The notes beneath the pieces were generated by a model. It worked only from the letters and a program-made list of their open reading frames with translations. It did no database searches and was not told where the DNA came from. 37,208 nt of DNA, taken from positions 1 through 37,208 of the forward strand of contig NZ_URHZ01000057.1 of the NCBI RefSeq assembly GCF_900547735.1, written 5' to 3'. Position 1 is the stretch's first letter. Each line of letters opens with the position of its first letter. This document shows positions 23,163 to 30,261 of the stretch, in pieces. Source of the stretch: an uncultured Clostridium sp. Lineage in GTDB: Bacteria > Bacillota > Clostridia > Lachnospirales > Lachnospiraceae. The translations under genes were made by a program, and so were the position numbers.

Positions 23163-24299
23163 TTACAGATACTGGCTGACAAGCTTGATGACAAGTCCGC
23201 CCGCAATAACAGAAGCAATCTGTCCGGATACGTTGGCGCCAACGGCGTGCATCAGGATAATGTTGCCCTTCTCTTCCTCTGAGGCCATTTTCTGAACCAC
23301 TCTGGCCGACATCGGGAACGCGGAAATTCCGGCCGCACCGATCATCGGGTTGATCTTGGTTTTCAGGAAAAGGTTGATAAATTTAGCAAAAAGCACGCCG
23401 CCGATGGAGTCGAATACGAATGCAACGAGACCGATACCCATAATTAACAGTGTGTCCGTACGGACAAAGGCATCCGCCCTCATACTGAAGGAGATTGTAA
23501 TACCTAAAAGCAGCGTGATAAGGTTGGCGAGTTCATTCTGTGCAGTGTCGGAAAGTGACTGTAAAACACCACATTCCCTGATTAAGTTACCGAACATCAG
23601 GAAGCCGACCAGGGCAACGGATGCCGGTGAAATAAGGCCTACAATGATTGTTACGATAATTGGGAAAGCAATTTTCGTCGTTTTGGAAACTGCTTTCGGG
23701 CTGTATGCCATATGAATCTGACGTTCTTTTTTCGTTGTTACAAGCCTGATGGCAAACGGCTGGATAATCGGCACAAGAGCCATGTAGGAATACGCCGCAA
23801 CCGCAATGGCGCCGACATAGTCGGAACGCATAATCTGTGATACAAGAATCGAGGTCGGGCCGTCTGCAGCACCGATGATACCGATGGAAGCAGCGTCTTT
23901 TAAATCAAATCCCATCAGTGTTGCTACACAGATAGCAAAGAAAATACCAAACTGTGCTGCCGCACCGAATAAAAACATAATTGGCTGTGACAGAAGCGGG
24001 CCAAAATCAATCATGGCTCCGATACCAATGAATAAGAGAATCGGAAGCGCCTCAGACGCCTCAATCGTCGTCTGGAACAGCCACTGTATAACACCGTGTG
24101 TCTCTCCGATACCAGGCATAATCTGGTCGATGACACCGGATAACGGCAAGTTTACTAATATAGCGCCGAAGCCCATCGGCAAGAGCAGCGCCGGCTCATA
24201 CTCTTTTTTCACGGCCAACCAGATAAGCAGAATTCCTACAACATACATTACAAGCTGTTGGGGCGTTATCGCCATAATACCTTCCAGTAAAAAATCCAT
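23163..24299 (-). CDS. oadB: Sodium ion-translocating decarboxylase beta subunit (OadB family)
   Basis: Integral membrane subunit that couples decarboxylation of carboxybiotin to sodium export. 378 residues with about nine to eleven membrane segments. Family motifs: GIGAMIDFGPLL, GIIGAADGPTSILVSQ (with the Asp important for sodium transport), SFSMRADAF, and GAAGISAFPMSARVVQKMA near the C-terminus. AAGGAGG precedes ATG 24299. The alpha/biotin subunits (oxaloacetate, methylmalonyl-CoA or glutaconyl-CoA type) are not in the window, so the substrate is open. It is followed by the small OadG-like gene. Confidence 0.94.
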   Translation of the reverse strand: MDFLLEGIMAITPQQLVMYVVGILLIWLAVKKEYEPALLLPMGFGAILVNLPLSGVIDQIMPGIGETHGVIQWLFQTTIEASEALPILLFIGIGAMIDFGPLLSQPIMFLFGAAAQFGIFFAICVATLMGFDLKDAASIGIIGAADGPTSILVSQIMRSDYVGAIAVAAYSYMALVPIIQPFAIRLVTTKKERQIHMAYSPKAVSKTTKIAFPIIVTIIVGLISPASVALVGFLMFGNLIRECGVLQSLSDTAQNELANLITLLLGITISFSMRADAFVRTDTLLIMGIGLVAFVFDSIGGVLFAKFINLFLKTKINPMIGAAGISAFPMSARVVQKMASEEEKGNIILMHAVGANVSGQIASVIAGGLVIKLVSQYL

Positions 24300-24614
24300 G
24301 AACTTTCCTCCTTAAATTTGCTTTCTCAGCGTTCTTTTCCTTAACTGTTGAGCAGTTGTCTGCAAGTTCAACACCCGGTCTGGTCTGCGATTTTCGGGGA
24401 CCCGCGGAGTTCCCGTCAACCACTTAGATTCTTCACACAGAATCCGGAAAACATACCTTTTATGAATATTTCTTATGTAAGAGCGCATTTACCTCTGCGC
24501 GGCATGTGCATTCTCGCGCCGAGCGCGGCCGCATAGCGGCATATTACATCTTCGCGCGAGTGCGCATCCTGCCCGGAGGGCTTTTTATATCATAGGAGCA
24601 TTTTCCTATGACAT
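24300..24614. other. Gap between oadB and the riboswitch candidate
   Basis: No gene is seen. It contains family 3 unit 3 (24528-24580), a GC-rich inverted repeat around it (ATGTGCATTCTCGCGC with GCGCGAGTGCGCAT), a CATAGGA/TCCTATG hairpin at about 24591-24610, GGGA...TCCC around a CCGCGG palindrome near 24398-24416, and AACTG/CAGTT near 24345-24361. No clear sigma-A promoter for oadB was found. Confidence 0.35.
24528..24580. repeat. Repeat family 3 unit 3 (short form)
   Basis: GCCGCATAGCGGCATATTACAT at the start and CTGCCCGG at the end match the ends of units 1 and 2 near 19.6 kb; the central stem is different and shorter (CGCGCGAG). GCCCGGAGGGCTTTTT follows and could be a small plus-strand terminator. 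Confidence 0.5.
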
Positions 24615-24750
24615 AAAAAAAGACTTTCAGCATATTTTCATATGCTAAAAGTCTTGTTCCTCTACATTTCATACAGGCATGTAACCATGGACCTGTAAAC
24701 CCGGCCCAGGGTATGTTGATTACATGTTGCAACTACTCCCTTTTAACGGC
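24615..24750 (-). promoter_or_regulatory. Candidate yybP-ykoY-type (manganese) riboswitch with terminator
   Basis: On the minus strand AAAAGGGAGTAG (24733-24744) is followed by a small TTGCA-ACA-TGTAA hairpin, then TCAACATACC, a CCTGGGC/GTCCATGG stem closed by CATAC/GTATG, and ACAAGACTTTT. These resemble the GGGGAGUAG, UCAACAUAC and GAGAC-CUUU blocks of the yybP-ykoY family as remembered. The terminator that follows has a 16-bp stem with one mismatch (24620-24635 with 24640-24655) and a T-run; its 5' arm includes the CTTTT that would pair with AAAAG in the aptamer state. The nearest downstream gene is oadB, about 315 bases away. Confidence 0.55.
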
Positions 24751-24753
24751 TTC

Positions 24754-24782
24754 ATCTTACCACATGTTTCCACAGCCGTCAA
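24754..24782 (-). promoter_or_regulatory. Sigma-A promoter of the riboswitch candidate
   Basis: On the minus strand TTGACG (24777-24782) and TAAGAT (24754-24759) are exactly 17 bases apart. Transcription would start right before the conserved AAAAGGGAGTAG block, supporting an independent leader RNA. Confidence 0.6.
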
Positions 24783-24856
24783 GAATAAAAAGAAGAATTA
24801 TCTGAGAATCCGGCATTCTTTACAGAGTCTTTACTGCTGGTGCAAACAGGCGCCGC

Positions 24857-25246
24857 CTACTTATTCTCGTCCATATTAACGCCTGCAATTTTAATGTTCA
24901 CTTCCAGGACCATAAGGCCTGTCATATTCTCTATTGCAGTCTTTACTTTGTCCTGCACTTTTTCACTGACATCGGGGATGCTGTAGCCATATTTCATATT
25001 AAGGGACAGATCAACACTTACATGCTCCTCCGTCACCGTAACCTTGACTCCCTTGCTCAGGTTCTTCATGCCGAGCTTTCCCACCAGCTCATTGGTGATG
25101 TTGCCGGCCATGGAATCCACGCCCTCCACCTCTGTCGCTGCCAGTCCGGCGATGATTGCAACAACCTCGTCCGCAATCTGCACTTCACCGATTTTGTCTT
25201 TTTCGTATAATATATGTGTATTTCTATCTGCAATCTCTTTCGACAC
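24857..25246 (-). CDS. Asp23/Gls24 family envelope stress protein
   Basis: A 129-residue cytosolic or membrane-peripheral protein of the Asp23 family (GEVQIADEVVAIIAGLAATEVEGVDSMAGN, then VKVTVTEEHVSVDLSLNMKYGYSIPDVSEKVQDKVKTAIENMTGL). Roles in envelope homeostasis are known in Staphylococcus; the precise role here is open. Start is GTG 25246 with AGGAGG eight bases upstream. Members of this family commonly follow spoIIIAH in clostridia, and that order is kept here, though a family 2 repeat lies in the gap. Confidence 0.93.
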   Translation of the reverse strand: MSKEIADRNTHILYEKDKIGEVQIADEVVAIIAGLAATEVEGVDSMAGNITNELVGKLGMKNLSKGVKVTVTEEHVSVDLSLNMKYGYSIPDVSEKVQDKVKTAIENMTGLMVLEVNIKIAGVNMDENK

Positions 25247-25279
25247 CTTTGTTACCTCCTGTATCCTCGTGATATTCCC

Positions 25280-25307
25280 ATTATAACAAAAAGGCTGTGG
25301 TTTGCAA
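25280..25307 (-). promoter_or_regulatory. Promoter of the Asp23-family gene
   Basis: On the minus strand TTGCAA (25302-25307) and a perfect TATAAT (25280-25285) are 16 bases apart, 34 bases before the GTG start. Confidence 0.55.
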
Positions 25308-25349
25308 AGGAGTTTTCCCCTTATTGGTGTAAATTATGCAATAGGCCGA

Positions 25350-25430
25350 TTTTTTAGTTGAGGTGCGGGGACGCCTCTGCGGGATGGCGGATGTCATGAA
25401 TTCTACAGAGTGGCGGCTTTGTCGACATGC
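25350..25430 (+). repeat. Intergenic repeat family 2, copy 3 (diverged)
   Basis: TTTAGTTGAGGTGCGGGGACGCCTCTGCGGGATGGCGGATG at 25353 onward (read in parts) matches the start of copies 1 and 2: TTNATTGAGATGCGNGGACGCC followed by CTGTAA and ATGGCG. CTCTG near 25375 can pair with CAGAG near 25406. The rest up to spoIIIAH, 25431-25505, has no recognised content. Confidence 0.55.
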
Positions 25431-25505
25431 TGAATGCCCCGGCCTGCGGCCGGAGCATGGTAATGGCGGTGATCTTAGCGTCTTCAGCCTCAGGCGGCAG
25501 GTGTT

Positions 25506-26240
25506 TTATTCCTGAAGATTCATCAGCGTAATAACGATATTTTCGGCGCCTGTTTCCGTTTTTCTCTTTACGATGTCCTCAATCTGGGCACGCTGGGGAT
25601 CCGTGATGCTGGTTGCATTTACAACAACGTCAACTTTTCCGTCTGTGATACTGACTACCGGATCGGCAAAGCCTTTTGCCATCAGAAGGGTTTCTGCGGC
25701 GTTCTCTTTTTCTGCGATAGCCGACAGGGCCATCAGGCTCTGGGTCGCCGCTTCTTTAGAAGCTGCATCTACGCTCTCATTGTTGATGATACTCATCAAT
25801 GTTTCTTTGCTCTTGGCACGAACCTGTTCTCTGTTTAACTGTACGTTGGCTATGTAGTCTGTTACGCTTGTTCCGCCGGTCAGAACTGCTTCGCCCGGGT
25901 TATCTATAGAAGAACTTCCGTCTGCCTGGTCGGAACCAGTCAGAGCGCTGCCGCCCTCGTCCGGATCATCAAGGCTTGCTATCTCCTGGTACTGGCCATC
26001 TTCGCCCGTCGCATTACCCGATGAGACATTTTCCGCAGTCTGGCCGGCGGCTCCGCCTGAAACAGCCTGGTTTTCTGCCAATATATCCTCATCAGAAATC
26101 TCTGTAACTCCGGCCTCGTAGACGTCTCCGCCCGCCACTTCCTTCTTGCCCGAGTAGTTTAAATATCCTGCTGCTGCGATCATAATGGCAAGTGTGGTAA
26201 TGATTATCTGGTTTCTCCTAAAGATTCTTTTCATCTTCAT
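25506..26240 (-). CDS. spoIIIAH: Stage III sporulation protein AH
   Basis: Mother-cell membrane protein that pairs with SpoIIQ-type partners across the intermembrane space to form the feeding-tube channel. An N-terminal membrane anchor (NQIIITTLAIMIAAAGYLNY) is followed by a long acidic Gly/Ser/Asp-rich linker and the YscJ/FliF-like domain (YIANVQLNREQVRAKSKETLMSIIN... to VVVNATSITDPQRAQIEDIVKRKT). AAAGGAG lies nine bases before ATG 26240. Its ancestral neighbour spoIIIAG is now 2.6 kb away behind an opposite-strand kinase gene, so it needs its own promoter. See the spoIIIAG tail relic just upstream. Confidence 0.92.
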   Translation of the reverse strand: MKMKRIFRRNQIIITTLAIMIAAAGYLNYSGKKEVAGGDVYEAGVTEISDEDILAENQAVSGGAAGQTAENVSSGNATGEDGQYQEIASLDDPDEGGSALTGSDQADGSSSIDNPGEAVLTGGTSVTDYIANVQLNREQVRAKSKETLMSIINNESVDAASKEAATQSLMALSAIAEKENAAETLLMAKGFADPVVSITDGKVDVVVNATSITDPQRAQIEDIVKRKTETGAENIVITLMNLQE

Positions 26241-26254
26241 AATATTATGCTCCT

Positions 26255-26287
26255 TTATTCCACCCGCTTTAATACTTTTATTTTATG
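26255..26287 (-). pseudogene. Relic of the 3' end of spoIIIAG
   Basis: On the minus strand these 33 bases read as CAT-AAA-ATA-AAA-GTA-TTA then AAG-CGG-GTG-GAA-TAA, that is HKIKVLKRVE and stop. The intact spoIIIAG ends HKIKVLKRVG (28879-28911). 29 of 33 bases are identical; all four differences are transitions and three of them are silent. The relic directly precedes the spoIIIAH ribosome site. Upstream of it the homology stops. Confidence 0.8.
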
Positions 26288-26333
26288 ACGGCGATGCTGT
26301 TTTATGCCTGTCCGGAGCATTTTGTCTACATTT

Positions 26334-26364
26334 TGTGTATCTTTCATCATGTCTTACTTTATTA
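26334..26364 (-). promoter_or_regulatory. Weak sigma-E-like candidate promoter for spoIIIAH
   Basis: On the minus strand GATACACA (26334-26341) resembles the sigma-E -10 (CATACANT), and AATAAA lies 16 bases upstream (26358-26364). The match is poor at the -35. It is listed because spoIIIAH must be expressed in the mother cell and is cut off from the operon. Confidence 0.2.
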
Positions 26365-26398
26365 GCCGGTGTCCTACTCAGACGGACGGCTGATTCAA

Positions 26399-26427
26399 TT
26401 GACTTTTCCCATGGTATCACCTACAAT
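26399..26427 (+). promoter_or_regulatory. Sigma-A promoter of the hybrid kinase gene
   Basis: TTGACT (26399-26404) and TACAAT (26422-26427) are exactly 17 bases apart, with the start codon at 26469 preceded by GGGGG. Confidence 0.7.
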
Positions 26428-26468
26428 GAATCTGCAAAGTATATTGTCAGACGGGCGGGGGATAACCA

Positions 26469-28823
26469 ATGGATTTAAACTGGATGTTAGATGAGTATGA
26501 CGGGATTGTTTACGTAAGTGATTTACACACCTATGAACTTAAATATATGAACCGCGAGGGATGCAGGGCATTCGGTGTCACAAACGAGGAGCTGCTGAGT
26601 AAAAGAAAGACCTGCTACGAAGTCCTCCAGGGCCGTACAGAGCCATGTCCTTTCTGTACGAATCCGTATCTGGAAGAGGGTAGCTTTTATGAATGGGAAT
26701 TTTATAATCCTCATCTGCAGAAAACGCTTCTCCTCAAAGACCGTAAATTGCTCTGGGAGGGAAGCGATGCACGAATCGAATTTGCGACCGATATCACAGA
26801 ATACCGCAATAAAATAGAAAGCAAGGAAAAGGAACGTGAATCCGTGCTGAAAAGTCTGCCGGGCGGCATCGCAAGGGTGGATGCCAGGGATGCCAGAACC
26901 ATTCTCTGGTATGGAGCCAATTTTCTCCCCATGATCGGCTATACGAAAGAACAGTTTGAACAGGAGCTTCACAGCCAGTGCTCTTATGTACATCCAGATG
27001 ATTTGAGCAAGGTTACGGGCATCATGGAGGAACTGAAGGGGACCGAAAAGATCATCATTACAGAGATGAAAGTCATCACCCGCAACGGCGATGTGCGGAC
27101 ACTGACCACCACCTTCAGTTATGAGAACGGGGATGCAAGCGAAGACGGTATTCCTTCTTTCTATAGTGTGGGAATTGATATTACTGAAATCAAAAAGGAG
27201 CAGAAGCTCCAGGCCGCCGCGCTTGAGGATGCGTATCACGCGGCCCAGATCGCCAATACCGCAAAGACCGCTTTTCTTTCAAATATGTCACATGATATAC
27301 GGACTCCAATGAACGCGATTATCGGCATGACCGCCATAGCCGCAGGAAATATCGGCAATCCGGACAAGGTGCTGGACTGTCTCAAAAAAATCGGCCATTC
27401 CAGCAGGCATCTCCTGGGATTAATTAACGAGGTGCTCGACATGTCCAGAATAGAGAGTGGACAGGTAAACCTGTCGGAAGACAAATTTAGCCTGTCGGAA
27501 CTGCTCCAGAACGTTTTGGAAATCTGTCAGCCGCTGCTGCGCGAGAAGCGCCATAAAATCAAGGTTAATATCGGAAAAGTCCGTAATGAACGGTTAATCG
27601 GAGATATGGAGCACTTACAGCAGGTGTTTGTTAATTTCCTTTCCAACTCCATTAAGTATACTCCAGATGAAGGGCTGATTGAATTGGAACTCATTGAAAA
27701 AGAACACCATATGGCAGGTTTCAGCCTGTTCCAATTTGTCTTCCGTGATAATGGAATCGGCATGTCGGAAGAGTTTTTGCCGCATATATTTGATGCCTTT
27801 TCCAGAGCCCAGGATTCCAGGATTAATAAAATACAGGGAACCGGCCTCGGCATGGCCATCAGCCAGAATGTCATACATATGATGAACGGCGCTATTCAGG
27901 TGGAAAGCGAGTTGGGGAAAGGCACCTGTTTTACCATAAATGTACCTTTACGCCTGCAGGATCCCGTTGAGGGGGATACGAAGGAACTTATGGATCTTCC
28001 CGTTCTGGTGGTTGATGATGATCAGGATGTCTGTGAAGGCGCCTGTCTTTTACTAAAGGAAATCGGCATGCTGGGAAATTGGGTGCTCACGGGCGCCAAA
28101 GCAGTTGAAGAGGTAGTCAGGGCACATGTACAGGCAGAAGATTATTTTGCCGTAATTCTGGATTGGAAAATGCCGGTGATGAACGGCCTCGATACAGCAA
28201 AAGCGATCCGTGCCCAGGTGGGACCCGATATACCAATTATCATTATTTCTGCCTATGACTATTCCGAGGTGGAGGAAGATTTAACTAATGCGGGTGTAAA
28301 TGCCTTTATCTCTAAACCGCTGTTCAAATCAAAGATGGTTCAGGTATTCCGCACCCTGATCGACGGAATGGATTGTGTAAAGACCACGTCAAAGGATTCT
28401 GAATCCAGTGCCAATCTGGCCGGACTCCGGGTTCTTCTGGTCGAGGACAACGAACTTAACCGGGAGATTGCATGGGAAATACTTTCAACAGCAGGCGCGG
28501 ATGTAGATACGGCGGTAAACGGCAGAGAAGCGGTTGACAAGTTCTCGTTATCGTCTTCAGGCCATTACGACGCGATATTAATGGATATTCAAATGCCGGT
28601 CATGAACGGATATGAAGCCTCACAGAAAATCCGCTCACTCGGCCGTTCCGACGCACAGACAGTCCCGATTCTGGCACTTACCGCCAACGCATTTTTAGAG
28701 GATGTAATTGAATCACAAAGGGCCGGTATCAACGAGCATATTTCGAAACCAATCAGTGCGGAAAAACTAAGTTCCATCATCCGAAAATGGACACAGCCCG
28801 CATACCAGCTTCCTATAATATAA
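26469..28823 (+). CDS. PAS-domain hybrid sensor histidine kinase with two receiver domains
   Basis: Cytosolic sensor kinase of 784 residues without transmembrane segments. Order: a PAS domain (about 8-105) with a cysteine cluster C49, C60, C63 in CYEVLQGRTEPCPFC; a second PAS/PAC (about 130-240); HisKA with phospho-acceptor H275 in NMSHDIRTPMN; HATPase_c with DNGIGM and GTGLGMAIS; receiver 1 with D565 in ILDWKMP; receiver 2 with D706 in MDIQMP. No output or Hpt domain is attached, so it must relay to another protein. The input is not known. The gene lies inside the spoIIIA locus on the opposite strand. Confidence 0.95.
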   Translation: MDLNWMLDEYDGIVYVSDLHTYELKYMNREGCRAFGVTNEELLSKRKTCYEVLQGRTEPCPFCTNPYLEEGSFYEWEFYNPHLQKTLLLKDRKLLWEGSDARIEFATDITEYRNKIESKEKERESVLKSLPGGIARVDARDARTILWYGANFLPMIGYTKEQFEQELHSQCSYVHPDDLSKVTGIMEELKGTEKIIITEMKVITRNGDVRTLTTTFSYENGDASEDGIPSFYSVGIDITEIKKEQKLQAAALEDAYHAAQIANTAKTAFLSNMSHDIRTPMNAIIGMTAIAAGNIGNPDKVLDCLKKIGHSSRHLLGLINEVLDMSRIESGQVNLSEDKFSLSELLQNVLEICQPLLREKRHKIKVNIGKVRNERLIGDMEHLQQVFVNFLSNSIKYTPDEGLIELELIEKEHHMAGFSLFQFVFRDNGIGMSEEFLPHIFDAFSRAQDSRINKIQGTGLGMAISQNVIHMMNGAIQVESELGKGTCFTINVPLRLQDPVEGDTKELMDLPVLVVDDDQDVCEGACLLLKEIGMLGNWVLTGAKAVEEVVRAHVQAEDYFAVILDWKMPVMNGLDTAKAIRAQVGPDIPIIIISAYDYSEVEEDLTNAGVNAFISKPLFKSKMVQVFRTLIDGMDCVKTTSKDSESSANLAGLRVLLVEDNELNREIAWEILSTAGADVDTAVNGREAVDKFSLSSSGHYDAILMDIQMPVMNGYEASQKIRSLGRSDAQTVPILALTANAFLEDVIESQRAGINEHISKPISAEKLSSIIRKWTQPAYQLPII

Positions 28824-28867
28824 AAAAGCGGTCGGCAAAACTGCTGTTGTTGCAGTTTTTGCCGACC
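28822..28867 (-). terminator. Terminator that ends the spoIIIAA-AG transcript
   Basis: GGTCGGCAAAACTGC (28830-28844) pairs with GCAGTTTTTGCCGACC (28852-28867) with one bulge. On the minus strand the stem is followed by GC and TTTTTT; on the plus strand there is no T-run. It therefore stops transcription coming from spoIIIAG and blocks read-through to spoIIIAH, and it may also protect the end of the kinase mRNA. Confidence 0.8.
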
Positions 28868-28878
28868 TAACCTTATAT

Positions 28879-29520
28879 TTATCCCACCCGCTTTAACACC
28901 TTTATCTTATGTGCAGGCAGTCCGAATAAAGCTTCCATCGCCTCGGAAATTTCCGCTTTTACCTGAGCACTTCCGCCGCCCTGGGCGCTGATGATGATTC
29001 CTTCTATCTGCGGCTGCAGTTCTTTCTCGATCACCGGCTCCTGGGAACCTGTCGCTCCTGCGGTCAGAGCCGTCTCTTTTATCTCCTCGGTCTGTGATTT
29101 TCTCGTCCCCCCGGCACTGTCCTTCTCTTCCGTCGCAGAACGGCTTTTGTCACGGTCCACATGGAGGACCTTTTCTTTTGAGGATTTGAGGGTGAGCATT
29201 ACATCCACCTCCCCCACTCCGTCCACGTTTTTCAGGATGTCCTTAACCCGCTGTTCCATCTCTTTTTCATATTTCCGTTCATCGTCCTCCACCGTACCCG
29301 ATATTTTCCCGGCTGCGGTCTGTGTATCGGAGTTCTCCTCCCCATTCTCCGGCATCAATTGCCCCTGGACAACCGGGGAACCGGCCTCCTCTCCCTTTTC
29401 CTTTTTTGGCCCCACCGGAAATGACAGAATCAGCAGAATCAGTCCGCACACCAGCAGAAGCATCCATTTTTCTTTTCCCTTCACCCAGTCTTTGTTAATC
29501 TTCCAGCCCGATTTCCACAT
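28879..29520 (-). CDS. spoIIIAG: Stage III sporulation protein AG
   Basis: Mother-cell component that forms a large ring in the intermembrane space of the forespore channel. One N-terminal membrane segment (MLLLVCGLILLILSF), a linker, then the ring-building domain (YEKEMEQRVKDILKNVDGVGEVDVMLTLKSS...). It ends with ISEAMEALFGLPAHKIKVLKRVG. ATG 29520 overlaps the end of spoIIIAF by 26 bases, with GGAGG six bases upstream. Its 3' end is directly followed by a terminator and the convergent kinase gene instead of spoIIIAH. Confidence 0.93.
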   Translation of the reverse strand: MWKSGWKINKDWVKGKEKWMLLLVCGLILLILSFPVGPKKEKGEEAGSPVVQGQLMPENGEENSDTQTAAGKISGTVEDDERKYEKEMEQRVKDILKNVDGVGEVDVMLTLKSSKEKVLHVDRDKSRSATEEKDSAGGTRKSQTEEIKETALTAGATGSQEPVIEKELQPQIEGIIISAQGGGSAQVKAEISEAMEALFGLPAHKIKVLKRVG

Positions 29521-30250
29521 TTTCTTCCTCCATCTGATAATACCCGGCTATCGTCCGCCTGAACTGCCTGATCGTTTCATTTTCCTGCGCTGTCTGTCCG
29601 TCCCCGGCAATTACTTTTCCCGCAGCTTCGACATCGCTTTTCTCCTGTTCCTGGTCTCCGCTCCGGCTGTCCTGCAAGGATTCTTCATTCTCGCCCTGTC
29701 CGGAGCCGTCCAGCCTGACCGATACTTTCTCAACCTTTTCCAGGGTAATTCGATCCTCTTTGGCCGCCCTCGTCTCCGTCTGCCCGCCATCCGCATTTTC
29801 CCGTGCCTCCGACGTCTCCTCCATCTTTTTTAATCTCAGGGCAATCTTTTTTACCTTTCCAAAATCAGGATTTCTACTGTCTCCCTCTATTACGACAGAA
29901 GCGGCAACCGCCTCAATCCCTTCTTCTCCGGCCATACGGATTAACTCCTCCTCAGCCGATGTTTCATACCGGCCGATCAGGTGGTCAAGCCTCTTCTGCT
30001 CCATCCCATCCAATTCTCCCTTAAGTTCCCCGGCCTCATTTTCAAAGGAAACAGAGCGGAAAATTGCATTGATTTTTTCCTCCAGCCTGAGGCTCCCGGT
30101 CAGCGGCTTCAGCACCAGAAGAATCAGGATGCAGCCCGCAAAGAGCCTGAGATACTTTTCATATTTTCCTGCCGGAAGAAGATTTGTAATGATGGTCATG
30201 AAAATCAGATAATATACAATATTCCTGACCCAGTCATAAATTCCGTCCAT
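29495..30250 (-). CDS. spoIIIAF: Stage III sporulation protein AF
   Basis: Membrane protein of the spoIIIA channel complex. Two N-terminal hydrophobic segments (NIVYYLIFMTIITNLLPAG and LRLFAGCILILLVLKPLTG) are followed by a charged soluble domain. The 251-residue length is larger than usual because of a Glu/Gln/Lys-rich stretch in the C-terminal half. ATG 30250 is chosen: GGGAGG is upstream and it lies 11 bases after the spoIIIAE stop. A longer open frame to 30388 overlaps spoIIIAE. Confidence 0.9.
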   Translation of the reverse strand: MDGIYDWVRNIVYYLIFMTIITNLLPAGKYEKYLRLFAGCILILLVLKPLTGSLRLEEKINAIFRSVSFENEAGELKGELDGMEQKRLDHLIGRYETSAEEELIRMAGEEGIEAVAASVVIEGDSRNPDFGKVKKIALRLKKMEETSEARENADGGQTETRAAKEDRITLEKVEKVSVRLDGSGQGENEESLQDSRSGDQEQEKSDVEAAGKVIAGDGQTAQENETIRQFRRTIAGYYQMEEENVEIGLED

Positions 30251-30261
30251 TCTCTCCCTCC

